Origin: DAIOEK01 sp963708715
GTDB taxonomy: Bacteria; Chloroflexota; Anaerolineae; Anaerolineales; Anaerolineaceae
Reading direction: 5' to 3'
Length of the DNA: 64,000 nt
Assembly (NCBI GenBank): GCA_963708715.1
Contig: CAVPSU010000002.1
Coordinates: 124,001-188,000 of the forward strand
Positions 25,505 through 33,038 of this stretch are shown in pieces (positions within the stretch are counted from its first letter, which is position 1; each line of letters begins with the position of its first letter). The position numbers were made by a program, and so were the translations under genes. The notes under the pieces are model-generated. The model saw only the letters and a program-made list of their open reading frames with translations, was not told the origin of the DNA and made no database searches.

Positions 25505-27346
25505 TTACTCGACAGTAACCGATTTAGCCAGGTTTCGGGGTTGGTCGACATCCAATCCACGCATGGTTGCAATGTGGTATGCCAGGATCTGCAGCGGAAT
25601 GACTGTCACGATCGGGGAAAGCAGCCAGGGGATCTCAGGCACCCACATTACATGGTCTGCGAGAGAACGAATTCGATCATCGCCTGCGGTTGCGACAGCG
25701 ACCACCTTTCCGCCCCTGCTTTTCACCTGCTCCACCTGTGAGATCATCTTCTCATACCACGGATCTTTTGGTGCAATTGCGATGACGGGCATATCCCGAT
25801 CAATTAATGCGATGGGTCCATGCTTCATCTCCCCGGCTGGATAGCCTTCGGCGTGGATATAAGAAATCTCTTTTAACTTGAGTGCGCCTTCATATGCAAT
25901 CGGCATATTGATCCCACGGCCGAGATAAAATGCATTGCTCGAATCTTTCAACACGCGTGCAACCGGGATTATCGCCGATTCCTGTTCCAGACACCAACCG
26001 ACCGCTTGCGGAACCAGGCGTAGATCTTGAATCAGGCGGCGCCGCTCTTCATTCGAGAAACCACCTCTTAAATCACCAAGCAAGACCGCCAGCATATACA
26101 GGTCTGCCATGGGAGCCGTGAAAGCTTTGGTTGAGGCGACACCAATTTCCGGTCCGGTTTGCATACCGATATAACCATTGGCTACGCGCATAGCCTGTGA
26201 TCCTATGGCATTGACAATCGCCCAGATCACGGCTCCGCGCCGCCTACCTTCCTCCATGGCTGCCAATGTGTCTGCCGTCTCACCCGACTGACTGATTGCC
26301 ACCACCACTGTATCGCGATCCACAATCGGATCCTGGTAGCGGAACTCGGAGGCGATCTGGACTTCCACTGGAATGCGCGCGATCTTCTCGATCATCAGCT
26401 TACCCACCATCCCCGCATGACCGGCTGTCCCGCAGGCAGTGATGACGATCTTCTTGATCCGCTTGGCGAGCTGAGTGGTCAGGTTTAATTCCGGCAGGAC
26501 GATCTTGCCGGCTTCAAAGTCGACCCTACCCGCCAGGGTATCCGTCAATGAGCGAACCTGCTCATGAATTTCTTTTTGCATGAAATGGCGAAATTCACCC
26601 TTTTCCGCGGAAACCGGATCCCATCCGATGGTGTGCGTTTGAAATGGCAGACTTTTTCCTTCGAGGTCTGTCACGATCAATCCCTGCCGGGAAACGATGG
26701 CGATCTGACGATTTTCGATGAAAACCACCTGCCGGGTATGCTCCAGGATAGCCGGAAGATCGGAAGCTATAAAATTCTCATCCTCCCCGAGCCCTATCAC
26801 GACCCCGCCGGCGTTTCCCAATCTCGCGGCAATGATCTTATCGGGCTCGGATCTCGACATAACGACCACACCATGGGACCCTCGAAGACGCAATAATGTG
26901 CTTCGGACTGCATTTTCCAGGCTTACGCCAAACTCGAGGTTTTTCTGAATGAGCTGGACGATCGTCTCGGTATCTGTCTCACTTTTAAATTTGACGCCGT
27001 CAGTGATCAACTCCTGTCGGAGTTCCTGATAGTTTTCCACGATTCCGTTATGGACCAAAACCACTTCGCCATTGCTGCTGGTGTGCGGATGGGCATTGCG
27101 TTGAGTCGGCATCCCGTGGGTCGCCCAACGTGTGTGCCCGATCCCGATCTTTCCGGTCACCGGCTCTTCCTTTAGCAAATGTTCCAGTTTTTCCAATTTG
27201 CCTGCATCACGCCGAACCTGAATTTTACCCAGAGAGATAACCGCCAATCCGGCTGAATCATATCCACGGTATTCCAGTTTTTTTAGCCCATTCATAATGA
27301 TGCTGGTCGCATCTTTTTCGCCTATATAACCAACGATCCCACACAT
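25505..27346 (-). CDS. glmS: Glucosamine-fructose-6-phosphate aminotransferase (isomerizing)
   Basis: 613 residues. It makes glucosamine-6-phosphate from fructose-6-phosphate and glutamine, the first step of cell-wall amino sugar synthesis. Cys2 of 'MCGIVGYIGE' is the glutaminase nucleophile (domain about 2-240). Two SIS isomerase domains follow, with 'TACGTAGHAGMVGK', 'AISQSGETADTLAA' and 'PAGEMKHGPIALID', and the C-terminus 'NLAKSVTVE' is canonical. The frame is open 35 codons further upstream, but the Cys2 requirement and a GGAGG site fix the start at 27346. A glmS ribozyme lies in its leader. Confidence 0.96.
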   Translation of the reverse strand: MCGIVGYIGEKDATSIIMNGLKKLEYRGYDSAGLAVISLGKIQVRRDAGKLEKLEHLLKEEPVTGKIGIGHTRWATHGMPTQRNAHPHTSSNGEVVLVHNGIVENYQELRQELITDGVKFKSETDTETIVQLIQKNLEFGVSLENAVRSTLLRLRGSHGVVVMSRSEPDKIIAARLGNAGGVVIGLGEDENFIASDLPAILEHTRQVVFIENRQIAIVSRQGLIVTDLEGKSLPFQTHTIGWDPVSAEKGEFRHFMQKEIHEQVRSLTDTLAGRVDFEAGKIVLPELNLTTQLAKRIKKIVITACGTAGHAGMVGKLMIEKIARIPVEVQIASEFRYQDPIVDRDTVVVAISQSGETADTLAAMEEGRRRGAVIWAIVNAIGSQAMRVANGYIGMQTGPEIGVASTKAFTAPMADLYMLAVLLGDLRGGFSNEERRRLIQDLRLVPQAVGWCLEQESAIIPVARVLKDSSNAFYLGRGINMPIAYEGALKLKEISYIHAEGYPAGEMKHGPIALIDRDMPVIAIAPKDPWYEKMISQVEQVKSRGGKVVAVATAGDDRIRSLADHVMWVPEIPWLLSPIVTVIPLQILAYHIATMRGLDVDQPRNLAKSVTVE

Positions 27347-27415
27347 GGAACCTCCACTGACTTCGATCTCTCCATCCAAGAAACACTCAGGACGGCTTGG
27401 TAGATAATGTGAACA

Positions 27416-27590
27416 GCGCACAAAAACTTGTACGCCTGCAAATTTTCTCAATTAGGTTGGTGGATTGATATCCAGAGGGCATCCGCTGATCTTTCGATTT
27501 TCCCGGCACTTGCCGGTTAACTCCATCCTGCGATGAAGAACCCTCATCCTCGTCATCTGGCTTATCCCCCAGCCAGACCATGCGCTATTC
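27416..27590 (-). ncRNA. glmS ribozyme/riboswitch in the glmS leader
   Basis: The 306-base gap before glmS contains core elements of the self-cleaving glmS RNA in the right order on the minus strand. AGCGC at 27586-27582 is the cleavage region, with cleavage expected between A27586 and G27585. It is followed by a hairpin TCTGGCT/AGCCAGA, TGACGAGGATG, GGAGTT, ATCGA and GCGGATGCC (ending 27478). A later stem GCGTACAA/TTGTGCGC (27435-27416) may be a P4-type helix. Glucosamine-6-phosphate is the known cofactor; cleavage lowers glmS expression. Confidence 0.88.
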
Positions 27591-27597
27591 CAACCAG

Positions 27598-27603
27598 ATT
27601 ATA
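27598..27603 (-). promoter_or_regulatory. -10 box upstream of the glmS ribozyme
   Basis: TATAAT (27603-27598, minus) would start transcription about 5 bases before the ribozyme cleavage site. A second TATAAT lies at 27650-27645. Neither has a good -35, so which one is used is undecided. Confidence 0.35.
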
Positions 27604-27652
27604 TTAGTTCAGCTTCGATAAACACCTCCTCTTGATCAATTTGCATTATACC

Positions 27653-28264
27653 CTATTCCTTTTGCAGCGGTTTCTCACGCTGATAGTCCTCAGGGGTATC
27701 CAGGTCAGCCAGAATCGTTGCTGAATCTATGTTCACATAATTGATCTCTTGTCCATGCAAGTTGATAAAATCCCGCATGGTGCTCGCTCGGGGTAGGTTG
27801 CATAGCTCTTGCCAATATCGAAATGGTATCACCCAGGGATGACCCCGGTGCATTTGGTAGGAAGGAATTATCAACTGATTTGGGTTATGTTGATACGCCT
27901 GGACCACAGCTTGGACAGTTTTCGCCTGGATTTGTGGCTGGTCTCCCAGAGCCAACAATGTGGATGTTGCTCTCAGATCTGTTAATATCTGCAACCCCAC
28001 CTTCAGTGAGGTAAGCATCCTGCCATCTTCATAATCGGGATTAAATGCCAGATGGATATCCGAGTTCGCAAAGGACGCATGGATATCCGCATGGGTTTTC
28101 CCTGTGACTACGACAATAGGTTTAATAGCACAAGAAGAGATTACAGAAATCACCTGTCCTATCACGGTGGTTTCTCCCCACGGAAGCAATAGCTTTGGTT
28201 TCCCCATGCGCAAGGAAAGTCCAGCTGCCAAAACGACTGCTCCAAGCTTGCTCTCATTATTCAT
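27653..28264 (-). CDS. MocA/MobA-like molybdenum cofactor nucleotidyltransferase
   Basis: 203 residues, a single NTP-transferase domain. The N-terminal 'AVVLAAGLSLRMGKPKLLLPWG' is the nucleotide-binding signature of MocA-type enzymes, which attach CMP to molybdopterin to make the cytosine dinucleotide form used by molybdenum hydroxylases. 'LLALGDQPQIQ' and 'RGHPWVIPFRYWQ' fit the same family. It is the last gene of the Mo-hydroxylase block and overlaps the preceding MocA-fusion gene by 8 bases. Two MocA-like proteins side by side suggest division of labour or paralogous specialisation. Confidence 0.85.
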   Translation of the reverse strand: MNNESKLGAVVLAAGLSLRMGKPKLLLPWGETTVIGQVISVISSCAIKPIVVVTGKTHADIHASFANSDIHLAFNPDYEDGRMLTSLKVGLQILTDLRATSTLLALGDQPQIQAKTVQAVVQAYQHNPNQLIIPSYQMHRGHPWVIPFRYWQELCNLPRASTMRDFINLHGQEINYVNIDSATILADLDTPEDYQREKPLQKE

Positions 28265-29066
28265 GAGCTAACCTCCGATATTGTTCCATATCTTCCATTG
28301 TATCAATATCGAGTAGAAGGGATTCGTCCCCCCAGGGAATGTAATGGGGTGGAAAACGAGTGAAAATTGCTCTTCCGCCCTGATCTCCGGTTAAGCTGGA
28401 GAGGTCGGTCAATGTATCCTGATCAAAATACACTGGATTTCCACGCTGTTCCGTAATCAACGGTGCAATGACCGGACTTTGAGTCTGCTGCGCTTCTGTA
28501 ACCAACGCCCGAATCACCTCTTCCGTCAGAAAGGGTTGGTCAGACAAGAGAAATATCGCACCCCCAATATTCGTCGGAAGTGCTGCCACTCCTGCTTTGA
28601 TGGATGTACTCTGACCGGCTGACCAATTTGGATTTTCAATGATCTGAACTGGCAAGCCTTCGAGAGCGGAGGATACTTCCTTTGCTGCATGTCCGACAAC
28701 GACAATAATTGGTGATAGACCCGAATTCAGAGCAGTCTGAGCGGTCTTTCGAATGAGTGGCTTGCCACCCACATTTAGCAATTGCTTGGGTTGCCCCAAA
28801 CGGCTGGAACCACCTGCCGCGAGAAGAATTCCCGCTACTCGTTCAAAGCGGGCATGTACAAGGGGTGAGGGTTCAGTATTTAATGAGGTGATAAGGACCC
28901 TGTCATAGCCTGCCAAACACAACTCAGCTAATCGTCCTGCCAGGGATTGCCTTTGTGGATCATCAGCCTGGTTCAATACCAGCACCCGTTCAGCGTTTTC
29001 CGGGATTCGTTTCAAGCCACCCAGAGGAGAAGTCAGCACTTTTGCTGAAGCTTCCACCGATATCAA
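28257..29066 (-). CDS. YqeC C-terminal part fused to MocA-like transferase (split by frameshift)
   Basis: 269 codons from a TTG at 29066. Residues about 1-75 ('ASAKVLTSPLGGLKRIPENA', 'VLVLNQADD') match the C-terminal part of YqeC. Residues about 77-269 are a MocA-like cytidylyltransferase ('GILLAAGGSSRLGQPKQLL', 'LLSDQPFL', 'RGNPVYFD'). The N-terminal part of YqeC is encoded just upstream in another frame. One added G in the GGGG run at 29072-29069 would join them into one 445-residue YqeC-MocA fusion. The TTG overlaps the upstream TGA (TTGA), so coupled translation is also possible. Confidence 0.8.
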   Translation of the reverse strand: MISVEASAKVLTSPLGGLKRIPENAERVLVLNQADDPQRQSLAGRLAELCLAGYDRVLITSLNTEPSPLVHARFERVAGILLAAGGSSRLGQPKQLLNVGGKPLIRKTAQTALNSGLSPIIVVVGHAAKEVSSALEGLPVQIIENPNWSAGQSTSIKAGVAALPTNIGGAIFLLSDQPFLTEEVIRALVTEAQQTQSPVIAPLITEQRGNPVYFDQDTLTDLSSLTGDQGGRAIFTRFPPHYIPWGDESLLLDIDTMEDMEQYRRLAHE

Positions 29067-29593
29067 TTCCCCTTCTTTAATCCGGAAAGAGTTTGATATT
29101 CTGCTATCCTATGCACCACCTCGTTGGAAAGTGGTTGCCCCAATCCGGAACAGCCAAACATAGTAACCACGGTATCCACCCAGGTTGGTATAGCCGGCTC
29201 ATGGTCAGCAGGTGCTTTGATCGGCAACGTGCGCGACCCATCTGCTTCAATGAAAAGCGAGTATTCAGTCCCGTGGATCTGATCGTGTAAGAGTCTTAAT
29301 GCTTCCGCGCTGGGGTGTCCAAACCTGAACTCATCCACTCGCGGACCGGTAATAACGACGTTTTCCCTTGAGGATTGGGGTATAAAGAATTGCATCTCTT
29401 GTGCGGATGATACTATTTTATGCTGCATATCGGGAGGAATTTGGTCGATCCCCAGATGCGTAGACGTAGTGATGATAGTTCGTTCACCTTTGTCAGCCGC
29501 CAGTTGGAATATGCAGGTGGTTTTTCCACCTGCTCCCACAAAGGCGATCGATCCAGGAGAACGGAAACGAAAAGAAACTACCAGTGAATTCAT
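29063..29593 (-). CDS. yqeC: YqeC N-terminal part, selenium-dependent hydroxylase accessory protein
   Basis: 176 residues from ATG 29593 (a TTG at 29608 is in frame but overlaps the yqeB stop). It carries the P-loop 'FVGAGGKTTCIFQLA' and 'FIEADGSRTLPIKAPADHEP', the signatures of YqeC, a protein linked genomically to selenium-dependent molybdenum hydroxylases. The reading frame ends early in 'TLSGLKKGN' after a GGGG run, and the missing C-terminal part continues in the next frame. Either a sequencing indel, a real mutation or a -1 frameshift separates them. Confidence 0.82.
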   Translation of the reverse strand: MNSLVVSFRFRSPGSIAFVGAGGKTTCIFQLAADKGERTIITTSTHLGIDQIPPDMQHKIVSSAQEMQFFIPQSSRENVVITGPRVDEFRFGHPSAEALRLLHDQIHGTEYSLFIEADGSRTLPIKAPADHEPAIPTWVDTVVTMFGCSGLGQPLSNEVVHRIAEYQTLSGLKKGN

Positions 29594-29595
29594 TA

Positions 29596-30414
29596 CTAAT
29601 CCTGGCAATATAAGGCAGATCGGATCCCCGGTTGGCTCATGATCGCCTCGAGGACACCTCCACCCACCGCCAGTGCTTTATCAGATACCAATTGACAAAG
29701 TGATGCATCATTTCGCGGGTCAAGGTCGCCGATCTTCAAGCCAGATGATACTACCTGACCATCATGTAGAATACCCCGCAAGACACCATCGAATGGCGCG
29801 TTTACAGGGTGACCCGCCACTTCGCAGAGGAAATCTCCCTTTCGAACCGAATCACAGATCCGTTTATGTAGGTGTAATGTTCCATCTGCTGGTGAACGCA
29901 AGACCCTTTCAACGCCAAATTCCCGTACAGATTCCGGTATACCCGTGTTCGGCTCTGTGCTGCCTTCCCAGAAAACGCGCCCCATACGGTGACCGCGATT
30001 GGTTTCTATCACAGCATGACAATGTACTCCCGCTTCAAAACCAGGACCCAAGCCAATAACAAGTGGAGCATCTTGAATGGATGTATCGGAATTTCGTTTT
30101 ACCATCCGCGCGTCCACCCACACCAGGGGCCGATCATTACCAGTTTGCTTCGCGTCCGGATCTATCCTCACGGCAATTTTGCCATCCTCAAATACTGTAT
30201 CCATCTCAGAAAGATCCCGACATAATTGCGCTGTGATCCCTTCGATCGAAACAGACCCCGCATAGATGGCTTCAGAAAAACAAACCAGCCTGCGTACTGA
30301 TAATGGTTGCGGTAATTCGGTGATCAATACCCGAAAGCCTGATCGATTCAAGCGGATGGCAACACCACTACCCAGATCTCCGCCTCCCCGAATTAGGATA
30401 AATGGATGCGGCAT
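29596..30414 (-). CDS. yqeB: Selenium-dependent Mo-hydroxylase maturation protein YqeB
   Basis: 272 residues. The N-terminal 'ILIRGGGDLGSGVAIRLNRSG' is a Rossmann-like signature of the EF2563/YqeB family, found with yqeC and xdh genes in genomes that use labile selenium in molybdenum hydroxylases. The biochemical role is not settled. The start directly follows the Mo-subunit stop (TAAATG), and yqeC follows. Its presence is the best evidence that at least one hydroxylase here is of the selenium type. Confidence 0.88.
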   Translation of the reverse strand: MPHPFILIRGGGDLGSGVAIRLNRSGFRVLITELPQPLSVRRLVCFSEAIYAGSVSIEGITAQLCRDLSEMDTVFEDGKIAVRIDPDAKQTGNDRPLVWVDARMVKRNSDTSIQDAPLVIGLGPGFEAGVHCHAVIETNRGHRMGRVFWEGSTEPNTGIPESVREFGVERVLRSPADGTLHLHKRICDSVRKGDFLCEVAGHPVNAPFDGVLRGILHDGQVVSSGLKIGDLDPRNDASLCQLVSDKALAVGGGVLEAIMSQPGIRSALYCQD

Positions 30415-32049
30415 TTACTTCAATTTCCCCATTCCACGTAAAACCCTTTCGGGTGTCAGGGGGAATTCATCGAACCAAACCCCAGTTGCGGAATGGACTG
30501 CGTCTGTAACCGCAGCGGCAAAAGGCAGGTAAGGCATTTCGCCCATCCCCCTTGCCCCCCACGGTCCGCGTTCGTCCGGGAATTCCAATAGAAGTGTTTC
30601 CACCTTATCAGGAATATCCAGTACAGTGGGAATCAGATAAGTGGATAGTGTTTGGGTTAATGGCATTGCATCTTTATTGATGAAATTTTCCATTAATGCA
30701 TATCCGGCGGCTTGAACGACTGCGCCTTCCATCTGGCCTTGAACCAACTGGGGATTGATTGCCGTGCCGACATCATCTCCACAGATCACATTCACAAGTT
30801 TGATCATCCCTGTTTCCAGATCGACTTCCACTTCCACAGATTCAGCAACATAACCATACGCAAAGTTTGGTTCGCTTTTACCGGTCTCCGGGTCGAGCGG
30901 GGTGGTTCTTGGTGGTCTATATACAAATAAAGCTTCCGCGGGACGTTCTTCCGCTTTCCATTTTCGAAGTACTTCTTCTGCAGCACCCCGGATCGAATTA
31001 CCGCTCATAAAGGTCATACGGGAAGCTGAAACTGAACCTGAGTTGGGTGTGACCAGGGTATCAGAAGAAATGAGGGTAATTTTTTCAAGAGGAAGGGATA
31101 ACGCCTCGGCGGCCATCTGACGGAGAACGGTGTGAACTCCCTGTCCGACCTCGGCAGCAGAATGGTAAAGGATGGCTTCTTCAATCTCAGAGGATCCTTT
31201 GAGCACGATCCGGGCTGAGCATTGTTCAGGTGCGCCATAAGAAAATCCTACATTCTTGAAAGCGCAGGCAAACCCGATACCCCGCCGAAGGTGAGGATTA
31301 CCAACAACTTCCCACCCTACCTCGTCTGTACGGATGCATCTTCCATCTTGAATGATCCATCCGCTTTTTTTAGCGGTCAATTCCACCACATCCGGCATAC
31401 TCACTTTGCCAGGCAGGGGAGTACCTACAGACAGTTCAGAACCAGTTCGCAATACATTTTTTAAGCGAATCTCAACCGGATCCATGTGGAGTGCTTCTGC
31501 CAATTTGTTCATTTGATTTTCAGCAGCAAAAGCACCTTGAGGTCCACCAAAGCCACGAAAGGCACCATTGGGGATGTGATTGGTATATACCGAACGTGCG
31601 TCCACTTTCACATTCGGGATCTCGTATGGACCGGTACACATCAGAGTCGCGTTCCCCAGCACTTTTGTGGATGTATAGATATACGCGCCTCCATCAGAAA
31701 TCACATCCGCTTCGGCTGCGATCACTTTTCCTTCTTTGGTTGCACCCCAGCGAGTCTTGATGTGATAGGGATGCCGTTTGTGGTGTCCGATCATGGATTC
31801 TTCACGACTCCAGATGATCTTCACCGGGCGGTTGATACCTCGCTCGTGCAATTTTTTCGCTGCCAACGCCAGGATGATCTGAATCGACATATCCTCGCGC
31901 CCGCCAAACGCGCCACCAATAGCGGGATAAATTACTCGTACATCATCTTCCGGTACGTTTAGAGCATGGGCTACCTGTTCACGATCTTCGTGTGTCCACT
32001 GTCCAGCAACCAGAATGGTGATACGTCCTTCGTCATCAATGTACCCCAA
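30415..32049 (-). CDS. Molybdenum hydroxylase large subunit, C-terminal part (frameshifted)
   Basis: 544 codons carrying most of a xanthine dehydrogenase-type Mo-binding subunit: 'GGAFGGREDMSIQI', 'GAFRGFGGPQGAFA', 'GSVSASRMTFMSG' and the C-terminal 'GARGMGEMPYLP' with the expected catalytic Glu. The N-terminal 200 residues are in the adjacent frame (32036-32638). Joining at the CCCC run near 32098 gives one 740-residue protein of normal length, restoring the conserved 'QEHAFLQPEAGLGYIDD'. It pairs with the FAD/2Fe-2S fusion protein encoded upstream. The substrate is unknown. Confidence 0.85.
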   Translation of the reverse strand: MGYIDDEGRITILVAGQWTHEDREQVAHALNVPEDDVRVIYPAIGGAFGGREDMSIQIILALAAKKLHERGINRPVKIIWSREESMIGHHKRHPYHIKTRWGATKEGKVIAAEADVISDGGAYIYTSTKVLGNATLMCTGPYEIPNVKVDARSVYTNHIPNGAFRGFGGPQGAFAAENQMNKLAEALHMDPVEIRLKNVLRTGSELSVGTPLPGKVSMPDVVELTAKKSGWIIQDGRCIRTDEVGWEVVGNPHLRRGIGFACAFKNVGFSYGAPEQCSARIVLKGSSEIEEAILYHSAAEVGQGVHTVLRQMAAEALSLPLEKITLISSDTLVTPNSGSVSASRMTFMSGNSIRGAAEEVLRKWKAEERPAEALFVYRPPRTTPLDPETGKSEPNFAYGYVAESVEVEVDLETGMIKLVNVICGDDVGTAINPQLVQGQMEGAVVQAAGYALMENFINKDAMPLTQTLSTYLIPTVLDIPDKVETLLLEFPDERGPWGARGMGEMPYLPFAAAVTDAVHSATGVWFDEFPLTPERVLRGMGKLK

Positions 32050-32638
32050 ACCGGCTTCTGGTTGGAGAAACGCATGTTCCTGAATTCGGGGTAAGATATT
32101 CGCCTTCGATAATTACATCCGCTTTTGCGAATGCCGTATCCGTATCGCCTTTTCTGATCCGATAATGGACAAATTCATTTGAACCATGATCCGGATGGAT
32201 CAATACCTGATCACCTTTAAGCGCTTGAAATATATCTGTGACAATAGGCAGATCTTCATAATCCACCTGGATCAAAAGCAGCGCTCGGGCTGCTATCTCT
32301 TCGGTTTCCGCTATAACAACGGCGACCTGATCTCCAACGAACCGAACCCGATCCGTATATGGTTTGGATGACCCGGGACCACACAGTACTGGTTGATCTT
32401 TAACGATCAGTCCATATTCATTCACAGGCACATCCCTGGCTGTCAGTACCATGAGTACACCGGGCAAACTTTCTGCTGCGTTCGTATCAATTCGTTTGAC
32501 GATGGCATGTGGTCGATGAGCGAACAAGACCTTCATATAGGTCTGATTGGGTAGATTGATATCACCAGGATAAGCCGCAGACCCTTTAACTTTTGCGAGT
32601 GCATCTGTCCGGATTATAGATTGTCCAACATAGTTCAT
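32036..32638 (-). CDS. Molybdenum hydroxylase large subunit, N-terminal part (frameshifted)
   Basis: 200 codons. The opening 'GQSIIRTDALAKVKGSAAYPGDI' and 'RVRFVGDQVAVVIAET' are the N-terminal aldehyde oxidase/xanthine dehydrogenase a/b hammerhead region. After 'IIEGEYLTP' the frame leaves the family and stops within about 20 codons at a TGA. The conserved continuation is found one base over. The TGA is not a selenocysteine candidate because the downstream family match is in a different frame. Confidence 0.82.
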   Translation of the reverse strand: MNYVGQSIIRTDALAKVKGSAAYPGDINLPNQTYMKVLFAHRPHAIVKRIDTNAAESLPGVLMVLTARDVPVNEYGLIVKDQPVLCGPGSSKPYTDRVRFVGDQVAVVIAETEEIAARALLLIQVDYEDLPIVTDIFQALKGDQVLIHPDHGSNEFVHYRIRKGDTDTAFAKADVIIEGEYLTPNSGTCVSPTRSRFGVH

Positions 32639-32682
32639 TCCAGCCTCCAGGTTTTTCCGATAGATTGATGAATTGTGGATGA

Positions 32683-33036
32683 TCAGCGCCTACGTTTAAG
32701 GGGTGGTAGGTCTGGAGGAATATAACGATTTGGTCCAAATAGACTATTCATAAAGAAAGTGACCAGCAGGAATAGCGCATAAACAAGGAAACTAACAATG
32801 ACTGTAATGAATAGTTTCATCAAAATCAGTGGATCCTGCCAACTGATGATGAATTCCGCTGGAATGGGAAACCATTTTGATTCCTGGTTCAGCTCCAAAA
32901 TCAAACCGGACGCGATATAGGAGAGGATGGGTATGAATACCATCAACACCAAACCTACTCCCCGCCAGATCGGGTGAATCGTCTTCTTCTTATCCATATA
33001 GGATTTGTTGCGGGTAAAGAAATTATTCTTATTCAT
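32683..33036 (-). CDS. Small two-span membrane protein inside the Mo-hydroxylase operon
   Basis: 117 residues from ATG 33036, two bases after the stop of the FAD/2Fe-2S gene. A basic N-terminus leads to two hydrophobic segments (about 26-50, 'GVGLVLMVFIPILSYIASG', and about 70-98, 'LMKLFITVIVSFLVYALFLL'), and the C-terminus 'PDLPPLKRRR' is basic and probably cytoplasmic. No family is recognised. The same frame is open further upstream to 33369, but that part only shadows the FAD/2Fe-2S gene. Position suggests membrane tethering of the hydroxylase, which is speculative. Confidence 0.72.
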   Translation of the reverse strand: MNKNNFFTRNKSYMDKKKTIHPIWRGVGLVLMVFIPILSYIASGLILELNQESKWFPIPAEFIISWQDPLILMKLFITVIVSFLVYALFLLVTFFMNSLFGPNRYIPPDLPPLKRRR

Positions 33037-33038
33037 AT

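Noticed and set aside
27347..27451. Upstream extension of the glmS frame to 27451
   Set aside because: GlmS needs Cys at position 2 after processing; ATG 27346 gives this and has a GGAGG site. The extension lies in the ribozyme leader.
27601..27646. A 15-codon frame (ATG 27646 to TAA) between the mocA paralog and the glmS ribozyme, with an internal AGGAGGTG
   Set aside because: Too short to judge; the ATG overlaps a possible -10 box and nothing else supports a leader peptide.
29063..32050. TGA stops in the split yqeC and Mo-subunit genes as selenocysteine codons
   Set aside because: The conserved downstream sequence is in a different frame from the TGA in both cases, so recoding TGA would not rejoin the proteins.
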